Part shown: positions 1-7,543 of the stretch, one piece after another
How the letters are laid out: each line of letters begins with the position of its first letter
Position numbering within the stretch: the first letter of the stretch is position 1
From: Billgrantia desiderata
GTDB taxonomy: Bacteria; Pseudomonadota; Gammaproteobacteria; Pseudomonadales; Halomonadaceae
Assembly (NCBI GenBank): GCA_011742915.1
Contig: JAAQTN010000008.1
Span: forward strand, 86,590-150,589
Direction: 5' to 3'
Length of the DNA stretch: 64,000 nt
The notes under the pieces: model-generated
Told to the model about the DNA's origin: nothing
The model's database searches: none
What the model saw: only the letters and a program-made list of their open reading frames with translations
Translations under genes and position numbers: made by a program

Positions 1-855
1 GCACTGGTGGCTTCGATTCAGCAGGGGGCACGCGGCGTAGGCTCGGCCAGCGGCGAGATCGCCCAGGGCAACGAGGATCTGGCCAGTCGTACCGAGGAGC
101 AGTCCGCCTCGCTGGTGGAAACCGCCACCAGCATGGAGCAGATGACCTCCACCGTGCGTCAGTCCGCCGACAATGCGCGCCAGGCCAACAGCATGACGGA
201 GCAGGCAGTGGCCCAGGCCGAGCAGGCCAGCCGGGTGGCCGAGGAGGCGCGCCAGGCCATGCAGCAGATCTTCGAGGCCAACCGGCAGGTCACGGCCATC
301 GTCGAAGCCATCGACGGCATCGCCTTCCAGACCAATCTGCTGGCGCTCAATGCCTCGGTCGAGGCCGCCCGCGCCGGCGAGCACGGGCGCGGCTTCGCCG
401 TGGTGGCCGGTGAAGTACGCAAGCTGGCCAGCCGCAGCGCCGAAGAGGCCGAGCGCATTCGCCAACTGATCGGCAACACCACTCAGAGGGTGGAGGCGGG
501 CAACGGCCTGGTGGGGCGTACCTTCGAGGCGTTGACCGCCATCTCCCAGGACGTGCGCCGAGTCTCCGATCTGGTGGCGGAGATCTCCTCGGCCAGCGTC
601 GAGCAGTCGGCGGGTATCGAGCAGATCAATCAGGCCGTGGCCCAGCTCGAGGCCACCACCCAGCAGAACGCGGCGCTGGTCGAGCAGGTCGCCACCGCGA
701 GCCGTTCGCTGGACGACCAGGCCGGAGAGATGGCCAGACTGATCTCCCGCTTCCGCGTCAGCGACAGCCTGGGGCAGCCCGCGTCGATGATGGAAGTCTC
801 GGATGTATCGCGGCTCGAGTATCGCGGCATGGAGCGCTTGCCCCAGCCGGCTTGA
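1..855 (+). CDS. Methyl-accepting chemotaxis protein, C-terminal part (5' end outside window)
   Basis: The reading frame is open from the first base, so the gene starts upstream of the window; 284 residues are visible. They form the cytoplasmic signalling coiled coil of a chemoreceptor, which passes ligand information to CheA/CheW. The highly conserved hairpin tip lies near visible residues 104-152 ([16 protein letters not shown], then [20 protein letters not shown]), flanked by long heptad-rich helices full of Glu, Gln and Ala. The C-terminus ends in a short, poorly conserved tail without a CheR-tethering pentapeptide such as NWETF. The ligand-binding and membrane domains are missing, so the stimulus cannot be inferred. 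The family call is secure. Confidence 0.95.
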   Translation, partial: ALVASIQQGARGVGSASGEIAQGNEDLASRTEEQSASLVETATSMEQMTSTVRQSADNARQANSMTEQAVAQAEQASRVAEEARQAMQQIFEANRQVTAIVEAIDGIAFQTNLLALNASVEAARAGEHGRGFAVVAGEVRKLASRSAEEAERIRQLIGNTTQRVEAGNGLVGRTFEALTAISQDVRRVSDLVAEISSASVEQSAGIEQINQAVAQLEATTQQNAALVEQVATASRSLDDQAGEMARLISRFRVSDSLGQPASMMEVSDVSRLEYRGMERLPQPA

Positions 856-875
856 ACCGGCAGCGACGATAGCAG

Positions 876-899
876 CGGCGGGCCAAGGGCCCGCCGTTT
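876..899. terminator. Hairpin terminator between convergent genes
   Basis: A perfect 9-bp stem (CGGCGGGCC, loop AAG, GGCCCGCCG) is followed by TTTC. It sits 21 bases after the chemoreceptor stop and faces the 3' end of the ghrA-like gene, so it probably ends transcription from the left. The short T run makes it weak in the other direction. Confidence 0.6.
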
Positions 900-930
900 C
901 AGTTACTGCCGGCGCAGGCCGGCGTCGATA

Positions 931-1866
931 TCAGTAGCCCGCTTCGGGGTCGACGCTCTCCACTTCGTCGCCGGCCTCGAAGGCGCGGATCGCCTCTGCC
1001 ACCTGATCGACGGCCTCGTCCAGCGGGGTCGGCCCGGCCATGTGCGGCGTCACCCAGATGCGCGGATGCCGCCACAGCGGGCTCGATTCGGGCAGCGGCT
1101 CCTCGGGGAAGGCGTCGAGGATGGCGCCACGCAGCCGGCCTTCCCGTTCGCCTTCACCCAGCGCTGCGAGCAGCGCCGCCTCGTCGATCAGGCTGCCGCG
1201 GCCAGGGTTGATCAGGCTGGCGCCTTCGGGCAGGGCGACGAGTGCCGCAGCATTGATGATATGGCGGGTCGAGTTGGTGCCGGGCAGCAGCAGCACCAGG
1301 GTGCGAACCTGGCCGAGCAGCTCGACCAGGCCCTCGTCGCCGTGGTGGCAGGTAATGCCCTCGAGCGACTTGGGCGAGCGGCTCCAGCCGTGCACGGGAA
1401 AACCGTCGGCGGCGATCATGGCGGCCACCCTGGCGCCGATGGCGCCAAGGCCGAGCACGCCCACCGGCCAGTCGCGCTTGGCAGTGACGTTATGCTCATG
1501 CCATTCCCGACTCGCCTGCTGGCGGCGGTAGCGGTCGAAGTCGCGCTGAAAGTGCAGCACCCCATAGCGCACGTAGTCGCCGATCAGCTCGGCCATGCCG
1601 GCATCGCGCAGCTTGACGATGGGTACGCCCGCGGGCAGCGCCGGATTGCTCAGCAGGGCATCCACGCCCGCTCCCAGGTTGACGATGCCGCGGGCGCGGG
1701 TCTGTTCGGCGAGCAGTGCCTCGGGGGGCTTCCACACCGCCAGGTAGTCGGCATCGCGGCGCTTGTCGGCAGGGTCGTCGGCGGTGACGATCTCGGCACC
1801 GGGCAGCCGGTCGGCCAGGGCATCGCGCCAGGCCTCGATGTCGTCGATGTGAAGCAATATGCGCAT
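931..1866 (-). CDS. ghrA: Glyoxylate/hydroxypyruvate reductase A-like D-2-hydroxyacid dehydrogenase
   Basis: This 311-residue protein belongs to the NAD(P)-dependent D-isomer 2-hydroxyacid dehydrogenases and most resembles GhrA, which reduces glyoxylate and hydroxypyruvate in the cytoplasm. The nucleotide-binding glycine motif GLGAIG is at residues 139-144. The catalytic Arg is in NPGRGSLID (about R223), the acidic partner in FPEEPLP (about 255-256) and the catalytic His in TPHMAGP (about H275). It begins 30 bases after the stop of the MocR-type regulator on the same strand, so the two are probably cotranscribed. Its place beside the ectoine genes suggests a linked catabolic role, but nothing in the sequence fixes the substrate. 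Confidence 0.85.
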   Translation of the reverse strand: MRILLHIDDIEAWRDALADRLPGAEIVTADDPADKRRDADYLAVWKPPEALLAEQTRARGIVNLGAGVDALLSNPALPAGVPIVKLRDAGMAELIGDYVRYGVLHFQRDFDRYRRQQASREWHEHNVTAKRDWPVGVLGLGAIGARVAAMIAADGFPVHGWSRSPKSLEGITCHHGDEGLVELLGQVRTLVLLLPGTNSTRHIINAAALVALPEGASLINPGRGSLIDEAALLAALGEGEREGRLRGAILDAFPEEPLPESSPLWRHPRIWVTPHMAGPTPLDEAVDQVAEAIRAFEAGDEVESVDPEAGY

Positions 1867-1896
1867 GACGGCTCCTTTCTCGGTAGACGATGGCTC

Positions 1897-3303
1897 TCAA
1901 TAGACGATCTGCATCATGGGCGGCGGCGCCTCGTCGAGCAGCACGGCCAGACGCTTGAGCCCCTCTTCGAGGCGGGCAATGTCCTGCTCGGCGCCAAGGC
2001 TCACCCGGATGCGCCTGGGCGGCGGGGTCTGCTCCACCATGAACGGCACCGCCGTGGTGATGGCCAGTCCCTCCTGTTCCGCCTGCTGCTGCAGCTCCTC
2101 GGCGCGCCAGGCGTCGGGCAGGGAAATCCACACGTGCAGGCTGGTGGGGCGTGACTCCAGGGCATGATGGCCGAGCAGGCGCTGGGCAAGCTGCTGACGT
2201 TCGCCCAGCAGGCTGCGCTGTTCGGCAGCCAGGGTCTCGACGGTGCCGTCGGCCAGCCAGCGGTCGGCGATCTCGAAGATCAGCGGCGTTGCCATCCAGG
2301 TGGTCGCACGCATGCGCGGCAGCACATGGTGCAGCTGGCCGCGCGGCACGGTGAGGTAGCCGGCACGCAGGCCCGGCACGGTGACCTTGGTCAGGCTGGT
2401 GACGTGGAAGCTCAACTGCGGGATGCGCGCCGCGACGGGGGTGAATCCCGGGGCTTCCAGCAGCGCATGCACGTCGTCCTCGATCAGCCACACCCGGTGT
2501 CGCGCCAGCACCTCGGCCACGGCGTCGCGGCGCGCCTCGCTCATGGTCGCTCCGGTGGGGTTGAGCTGGGTCGGGGTCAGGTAGAGCGCGCGCGGCTTGA
2601 AGCGCTGGCAGGCCAGCTCCAGCGCTTCCGGCACGATGCCCTCGGCGTCGATGGCGATGCCGCGCAGCTGGAATCCCAGCGTGCGCGACAGGGCGATCAG
2701 GCCGTGATCGGTGAGCGCCTCGGTCAGCACCAGGTCGCCGTGCTGCACTACGCTGGAAATCGCCAGCATCAGTCCGTGGGCGGCGCCGTTGCAGAGAATG
2801 CGGTCGTCCATCTCGCCGGGTACGTGCAGGCGCGACTGCAGCCAGGCGCTGGCGCGCTCGCGCTGGTGAGCGAGGCCGGCGATGGGGCGGCAGGCGCTGA
2901 TCACTTCGGGGCTGGCCAGTTCGGCCAGCTCGGCCAGGGTGTGGCGAAAACGCAAATGATGGCTCGGTGGGCATACCGGGTGGGCGATCGACAGATCGAT
3001 CAGCGGGCTCTCGTGACGTGCTTCGTGACCACGCAGATAGGCCGACTCGCGGGCGTCGTCCAGCGCATTGATCCAGGTGCCGCTGCCCACCCGGGCTTGC
3101 ACCAGTCCCATCCTCTCGGCCTGGGCATAGGCCCGTGACACGGTCTGGACGCTGACCCCCAGACTCTCGGCCAGTTGGCGATGGGGCGGCAACCGGGTGC
3201 CGGGCACGAGTTCACCCTGGCGCACCGCTTCCGAGAGAGCGCGAGCGATGGCCAAATACTTGGGGCCCGTATCCGTCAGGTACGGGGTTAGGTCAATCGT
3301 CAT
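1897..3303 (-). CDS. enuR: MocR/GabR-type PLP-dependent transcriptional regulator, probable EnuR
   Basis: The 468-residue protein has a GntR-type winged helix at about residues 14-78 (LPPHRQLAESLGVSVQTVSR) fused to a fold-type I aminotransferase-like domain. The predicted PLP lysine is K306 in TSLTKVTVPG; the conserved Asn-Pro-Thr (LNPTGATMS) and Asp (IEDDVH) are present. MocR proteins use this domain to sense metabolites. EnuR is the MocR regulator of ectoine-use clusters and is known to respond to N-acetyl-diaminobutyrate and diaminobutyrate bound via PLP. Here the gene diverges from doeA with a 213-base gap, the expected EnuR arrangement, so EnuR is the best assignment. Family certain; exact identity inferred from context. 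Confidence 0.85.
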   Translation of the reverse strand: MTIDLTPYLTDTGPKYLAIARALSEAVRQGELVPGTRLPPHRQLAESLGVSVQTVSRAYAQAERMGLVQARVGSGTWINALDDARESAYLRGHEARHESPLIDLSIAHPVCPPSHHLRFRHTLAELAELASPEVISACRPIAGLAHQRERASAWLQSRLHVPGEMDDRILCNGAAHGLMLAISSVVQHGDLVLTEALTDHGLIALSRTLGFQLRGIAIDAEGIVPEALELACQRFKPRALYLTPTQLNPTGATMSEARRDAVAEVLARHRVWLIEDDVHALLEAPGFTPVAARIPQLSFHVTSLTKVTVPGLRAGYLTVPRGQLHHVLPRMRATTWMATPLIFEIADRWLADGTVETLAAEQRSLLGERQQLAQRLLGHHALESRPTSLHVWISLPDAWRAEELQQQAEQEGLAITTAVPFMVEQTPPPRRIRVSLGAEQDIARLEEGLKRLAVLLDEAPPPMMQIVY

Positions 3304-3372
3304 GATTCAATAAAGCCTTTGACCGCCAGCCAAGGGGGGATGCTACTATCAGCTTAGCGGCATTGAACTGGG

Positions 3373-3413
3373 ATTGTCATGTTTTCCGCCAAAATCGATC
3401 ATGACAATTTTGG
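3373..3413. promoter_or_regulatory. Candidate operator in the enuR-doeA divergent promoter region
   Basis: ATTGTCATG (3373-3381) and CATGACAAT (3400-3408) are perfect 9-bp inverted repeats separated by 18 bases. A second perfect 7-bp pair, CCAAAAT (3389-3395) and ATTTTGG (3407-3413), overlaps the right arm. The two dyads lie in the middle of the region between the divergent enuR and doeA starts, where a regulator controlling both promoters would bind. EnuR or DoeX binding is an inference; no -10/-35 pair was assigned with confidence. Confidence 0.5.
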
Positions 3414-3516
3414 GCCGGTCCTTTCACCCCTGACCGCGATGACCGACTATCCGATGGCCCGGCTTTCTTCTGCAGCGAAGAGGGCCGGTTCTTGGTGATT
3501 TTATGGCGAGTGGCCC

Positions 3517-4716
3517 ATGACTCAGGTATCCCTGTCCTTCACTCGTGAGGAATATGCCAGCCGGCTGTGGAAGGTGCGGGCCGAAATGGCCAGTCGAGGG
3601 ATCGACGTGCTGGTGATCAGTGACCCGTCCAACATGGCCTGGCTGACGGGCTATGATGGCTGGTCCTTCTACGTGCACCAGTGCGTGCTGGTGGGGCTGG
3701 AGGGCGAACCGGTGTGGTACGGCCGGCGCATGGACGCCAATGGGGCGCTGCGCACCTGCTGGATCGATCCGGACAACATCACCTACTACCCCGACTACTA
3801 CGTCCAGAACCCGGACATGCACCCCATGGATTACCTGGCCCAGTCGATCATGCCCGATCGCGGCTGGCATCAGGGCGTGGTAGGGCTGGAGATGGACAAC
3901 TACTACTTCTCGGCCAAGGCCTACCAGAGCCTGCTGCGCGAACTGCCCCATGCGCGCTTCATGGACGCCAACTCGCTGGTCAACTGGTGCCGTGCGATCA
4001 AGTCGCCCCAGGAGATCGCCTACATGCGGGTCGCAGGCAAGATCGTCGAGGGCATGCACTCTCGCATTCTCGAGGTGATCGAGCCCGGCCTGCCCAAGAG
4101 CAAGCTGGTCTCGGAGATCTACCGTGTCGGTATCGAGGGCTGGGTCGACGAGAACGGCAAGGTGCACGGCGGCGACTACCCCGCCATCGTGCCCATGCTG
4201 CCCACCGGCAAGGATGCGGCGGCACCTCACCTGACCTGGGACGACACGCCGTTCCGCAAGGGGGAAGGGACCTTCTTCGAGATCGCCGGGGTGTTCAAGC
4301 GCTACCATGCGCCGCTGTCGCGCACGGTATTCCTGGGCCGGCCGCCGCGGGACTTCGTGCGTGCCGAGTCGGCGCTGCTCGAGGGTATCGAGAACGGCCT
4401 GGCCGTGGCCAAGCCCGGCAATCGCACCGCCGACATCGCCATGGCCCTGGGCGCGGCGATGGACAAGTACGGCTTCGACCGCGGCGGTGCCCGCTGCGGC
4501 TACCCCATCGGCATCAGCTACCCGCCGGACTGGGGCGAGCGCACCATGAGCCTGCGTCCCTCCGACGAGACCGTTCTCGAGCCGGGCATGACCTTTCACT
4601 TCATGCCGGGCCTGTGGCAGGACGACTGGGGGCTCGAGATTACCGAGAGCATTCTGATCACCGAGACCGGCTGCGAAGCGCTGGCCAATTTTCCGCGCCA
4701 GCTTTTCGTGCGTTGA
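3517..4716 (+). CDS. doeA: Ectoine hydrolase DoeA (EutD)
   Basis: This 399-residue protein is a pita-bread fold (peptidase M24-like) enzyme that opens the ectoine ring to N-acetyl-L-2,4-diaminobutyrate, the first step of ectoine catabolism in the cytoplasm. An N-terminal creatinase-like domain (about 1-160) precedes the catalytic domain. Glu255 in TFFEIAG matches the position I recall as the catalytic Glu described for Ruegeria EutD. The usual M24 metal ligands are not evident, as expected for this subfamily. It leads the doeA-doeB-doeX run, diverging from enuR. The start at ATG 3517 has only a weak ribosome-binding site but gives the family's length and N-terminus. Confidence 0.95.
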   Translation: MTQVSLSFTREEYASRLWKVRAEMASRGIDVLVISDPSNMAWLTGYDGWSFYVHQCVLVGLEGEPVWYGRRMDANGALRTCWIDPDNITYYPDYYVQNPDMHPMDYLAQSIMPDRGWHQGVVGLEMDNYYFSAKAYQSLLRELPHARFMDANSLVNWCRAIKSPQEIAYMRVAGKIVEGMHSRILEVIEPGLPKSKLVSEIYRVGIEGWVDENGKVHGGDYPAIVPMLPTGKDAAAPHLTWDDTPFRKGEGTFFEIAGVFKRYHAPLSRTVFLGRPPRDFVRAESALLEGIENGLAVAKPGNRTADIAMALGAAMDKYGFDRGGARCGYPIGISYPPDWGERTMSLRPSDETVLEPGMTFHFMPGLWQDDWGLEITESILITETGCEALANFPRQLFVR

Positions 4717-4767
4717 GCCCGGAGTACAGCCAACGGCGGGGCGCCGGGGGCAAACCGAAGAGGAGGT

Positions 4768-4789
4768 CTTTTGCCAGGGAAGGCAAAAG
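4768..4789 (+). other. Perfect 8-bp hairpin in the doeA-doeB gap
   Basis: CTTTTGCC and GGCAAAAG flank a 6-base loop in the 199-base gap between doeA and doeB. No T run follows, so it is not a classic terminator. It could be an mRNA stability or partial-termination element, or a binding site; its role is unknown. Confidence 0.4.
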
Positions 4790-4915
4790 TAGCGTACAGG
4801 GAAGTATTCACAGCGCCTCCTCGCAGGTTTGCCGCCGGGCGAGCCCCGTGTCACGGCTGTAATGGCCCTGAGAATAGAATCGCGACAATCTGCACAAGAA
4901 TATGGAGTGCACCCA

Positions 4916-5929
4916 ATGACCAAGCGCCCAAGCCCTATTTCCGCTACCGTCGACTTCGACGCCGACGGCGTCCAGCACGGTTTCCTCAAGCTGCCGATCT
5001 CCACCGACGAGTCGGCCTGGGGGGCGGTGATGATTCCGGTGACCGTGGTCAAGAACGGCGAGGGCCCCACGGCGCTGCTGACCGGCGGCAACCACGGCGA
5101 CGAGTACGAGGGCATCACTGCGCTGCTGAAGCTGTCGAGCTCGCTGCGTGCCGAGGACGTGAGCGGTCGCGTGATCATCGTGCCGATGATGAACATGCCG
5201 GCGGCCATGGCCGGCAAGCGCACCTCGCCGATGGATGGCGGCAACCTCAACCGCAGCTTTCCGGGCGACCCCGACGGCACGGTGACCGAGAAGATCGCCG
5301 ACTACTTCACCCGGGTCATGACGCCGATGTGCGACGTGGTGCTCGACCTGCACTCCGGCGGGCGTACCCTGGACATCATTCCCTTCGGCGCCTCCCACGT
5401 GCTCGACGATCCCGAGCAGCAGCGCCAGGCGCTGGAGGGCGCCAAGGCGTTCGGCGCCCCCTACGCCATGATGATGTTCGAACTCGATGCCGCGGCGCTG
5501 TTCGATACCGCGGTGGAGAGTCAGGGCAAGATCTTCGTCGCCACCGAGCTGGGTGGTGGCGGCACCTCGACGCCCGAGAGTCTGGCCCTCACCGAGCGGG
5601 GCGTGCGCAATTTCCTGATCCACTTCGGCCTGCTTCAGGGCAAGGTGGAGATGCCCGCCGAGCCGCAGGTCTATCTCGACATGCCCGACGCCAGTTGCTA
5701 CGTGCAGAGCGAGCACAGCGGTCTGCTCGAGCTGACCCTGGCGCTGGGCGACAGGGTGGAGAAGGGCCAGGTGATCGCCCGCGTTTACGACATGACCCGC
5801 AGCGGTGCGGCACCGGTCGAGTACCATGCCGGGCGTGACGGCATCCTGGCAGCGCGGCGTTTCCCCGCGCTGGTCAACATGGGTGACACCATTGCCGTGA
5901 TTGCCGACGTGGTCGATTCCCTCGGCTGA
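4916..5929 (+). CDS. doeB: N-alpha-acetyl-L-2,4-diaminobutyrate deacetylase DoeB (EutE)
   Basis: This 337-residue zinc-dependent hydrolase of the succinylglutamate desuccinylase/aspartoacylase group (M14-like) removes acetate from N-alpha-acetyl-diaminobutyrate made by DoeA, giving L-2,4-diaminobutyrate. The zinc ligands are visible as His60 and Glu63 (GGNHGDEYEG) and His146 (LDLHSGG), with the substrate motif NLNRSFPG at about 110-117. The C-terminal third is the beta-rich domain usual for DoeB. I chose ATG 4916 (GGAG nine bases upstream) over an in-frame upstream start at 4829, because the extra 29 residues look like non-coding translation. It lies 199 bases after doeA. Confidence 0.94.
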   Translation: MTKRPSPISATVDFDADGVQHGFLKLPISTDESAWGAVMIPVTVVKNGEGPTALLTGGNHGDEYEGITALLKLSSSLRAEDVSGRVIIVPMMNMPAAMAGKRTSPMDGGNLNRSFPGDPDGTVTEKIADYFTRVMTPMCDVVLDLHSGGRTLDIIPFGASHVLDDPEQQRQALEGAKAFGAPYAMMMFELDAAALFDTAVESQGKIFVATELGGGGTSTPESLALTERGVRNFLIHFGLLQGKVEMPAEPQVYLDMPDASCYVQSEHSGLLELTLALGDRVEKGQVIARVYDMTRSGAAPVEYHAGRDGILAARRFPALVNMGDTIAVIADVVDSLG

Positions 5930-5983
5930 ATCCGCGTCGCTCTGCCGATGACAAGGCCGATCCGCCGTTAACAAGAGAAAACG

Positions 5984-6460
5984 ATGAAGCTCGATCGATA
6001 CGACCTGAAGATTCTCGAGATCCTGTCCCGCGATGGACGCATCACCAAGTCGAAGCTGGCCGAGGCCATCAACCTCTCGGTCAGCCCGTGCTGGGAGCGG
6101 GTGCGGCGGCTGGAGAAGGCCGGCATCATCGAGGGTTACGGTGCGCGCATCAATCCCGATGCGCTGGTCAAGCGCACCCCGGTGTGGGTGCAGATCGAGC
6201 TCAAGCAGCACAATGCCGAGAGCTTCGCCCGCTTCGAGGCGCTGGTCCACGAAACCCCCGAGGTCACCGAATGCGTGGCGGTGGGCGGCGGGGTCGATTA
6301 CCTGATGAAGGTCGAGGCCGACTCCGTCGATGCCTACCAGCGTCTCATCGACGCCTGGCTCACCTCGGACGTCGGCATCGAGCGCTATTTCACCTACATC
6401 GTGACCAAGGCGGTCAAACGCCCCGCGCCGGGCCTGGCGCGGAGCGACTTTCTCAGTTGA
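5984..6460 (+). CDS. doeX: Lrp/AsnC-family regulator DoeX
   Basis: The 158-residue protein has an N-terminal AsnC-type helix-turn-helix (about residues 4-60, RYDLKILEILSRDGRITKSK) and a C-terminal RAM ligand-binding domain. In Halomonas elongata the gene after doeA-doeB is doeX, an AsnC/Lrp regulator that binds near the doe promoter, and the order here is the same. It starts 54 bases after doeB and is probably cotranscribed. Effector identity (acetyl-diaminobutyrate, diaminobutyrate or an amino acid) cannot be read from the sequence. Having both EnuR-type and DoeX regulators suggests two-layer control of the locus. Confidence 0.92.
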   Translation: MKLDRYDLKILEILSRDGRITKSKLAEAINLSVSPCWERVRRLEKAGIIEGYGARINPDALVKRTPVWVQIELKQHNAESFARFEALVHETPEVTECVAVGGGVDYLMKVEADSVDAYQRLIDAWLTSDVGIERYFTYIVTKAVKRPAPGLARSDFLS

Positions 6461-6547
6461 TTTAGGCTGGAGCCGCTGCTGGCGCGGTCTCCAACGCGAA
6501 CTCAACGTTGATACCCTGAGTAGAATCATGGCATAAGCTAAAAGCGA

Positions 6548-6568
6548 GAGTGAGCCGACGGTTCACTC
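6548..6568. other. Hairpin between doeX and the inserted cassette
   Basis: GAGTGAGCC and GGTTCACTC pair over 8 of 9 bases around a 3-base loop, 88 bases after the doeX stop and 89 bases before the next gene. There is no T tract. It marks the only sizeable gap (196 bases) before the four-gene cassette and may be an operator or attenuating hairpin; no promoter could be assigned. Confidence 0.35.
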
Positions 6569-6656
6569 AGCCGGGCGATCTTCCGGCATGTCATCGCGGT
6601 GCCGGACGAGTTGGTTAGCGCCCAGAGACAAGATCGCCTGACGTAGAGAGATGCCC

Positions 6657-7526
6657 ATGTCCTACTTCACCATTGCCGGGGTGCAGATGCAGGCCCTGCA
6701 TCACGGTGACAATACCGAGGCCATGCGCCACCGGGTCGACGCGCTGATGAGTCGCTTTCCCCAGGTGCAGATGGTTCTGTTCAGCGAGCTGATGCCGCTC
6801 GGCGCTTCGCCACACCACGCCCACCCATTGCCCAGCCATGTCGAGCAGTTCTTCTGCCAGCTCGCCGAGCAGTACCGTATCTGGCTGATTCCCGGCTCCA
6901 TGTTCGAACGCACCGAGAGCGGTATCTACAACACCTTGTCGGTGATCGATCCGAGCGGCCAGGTGGTGGCGCGTTACCGCAAGATGTTCCCCTTCCGCCC
7001 CTACGAGGCCGGCGTGGAGAGCGGCACGGAGTTCGTCGTCTTCGACGTGCCCAACGTCGGTCGTTTCGGTGTGTCGATCTGCTACGACATGTGGTTCCCC
7101 GAGACCACCCGAACCCTGGCCGCCATGGGCGCCGAGGTGATTCTACACCCCACCATGACCGATACCATCGACCGCGACATCGAGCTTTCCATCGCCCGCA
7201 CCAACGCCGCGGTCAACCAGTGCTACTTCTTCGACATCAACGGTGCCGGCGCCCTCGGCAACGGCCGTTCCATCGTGGTGGGCCCCTCTGGCGACGTGAT
7301 CCATCAGGCCGGCACCGGTGAGGAGATCATGCCCATCGAGGTCGACTTCAGTCGGGTGCGGCGCGAGCGCGAGACGGGCCTGCGCGGCCTGGGGCAACCG
7401 CTCAAGAGCTTCCGCGACCGTCAGGTGGATTTCTCGGTCTACCGCTTCGAGCATGGTCCCTCGCCGTTTCTTGCCAGCCTGGGGCCGCTGGCCAAGCCGC
7501 AGCGCACCGATATCGAAGAGTATTGA
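6657..7526 (+). CDS. Carbon-nitrogen hydrolase (nitrilase superfamily amidohydrolase)
   Basis: The 289-residue protein has the complete nitrilase-superfamily Glu-Lys-Cys triad: Glu44 (LFSELMPLG), Lys109 (RKMFPF) and Cys142 (SICYDMWFPE). Such enzymes hydrolyse amides, N-carbamoyl compounds or, less often, nitriles, or transfer acyl groups. The Glu after YDMWFP favours an amidase-like branch rather than a true nitrilase. I preferred ATG 6657, with GAGAG six bases upstream, to ATG 6651. It is the first gene of a four-gene cassette between doeX and doeC; its stop overlaps the leader of the ATP-grasp gene. The substrate is unknown, and an amide or acylated amine from diaminobutyrate metabolism is only a guess. 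Confidence 0.85.
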   Translation: MSYFTIAGVQMQALHHGDNTEAMRHRVDALMSRFPQVQMVLFSELMPLGASPHHAHPLPSHVEQFFCQLAEQYRIWLIPGSMFERTESGIYNTLSVIDPSGQVVARYRKMFPFRPYEAGVESGTEFVVFDVPNVGRFGVSICYDMWFPETTRTLAAMGAEVILHPTMTDTIDRDIELSIARTNAAVNQCYFFDINGAGALGNGRSIVVGPSGDVIHQAGTGEEIMPIEVDFSRVRRERETGLRGLGQPLKSFRDRQVDFSVYRFEHGPSPFLASLGPLAKPQRTDIEEY

Positions 7527-7543
7527 CCCTTCAGGAGGTCGTC

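Noticed and set aside
3424-5280. A 618-codon minus-strand open frame opposite doeA and the start of doeB
   Set aside because: Overlaps two confident genes on the other strand and has no recognisable domain.
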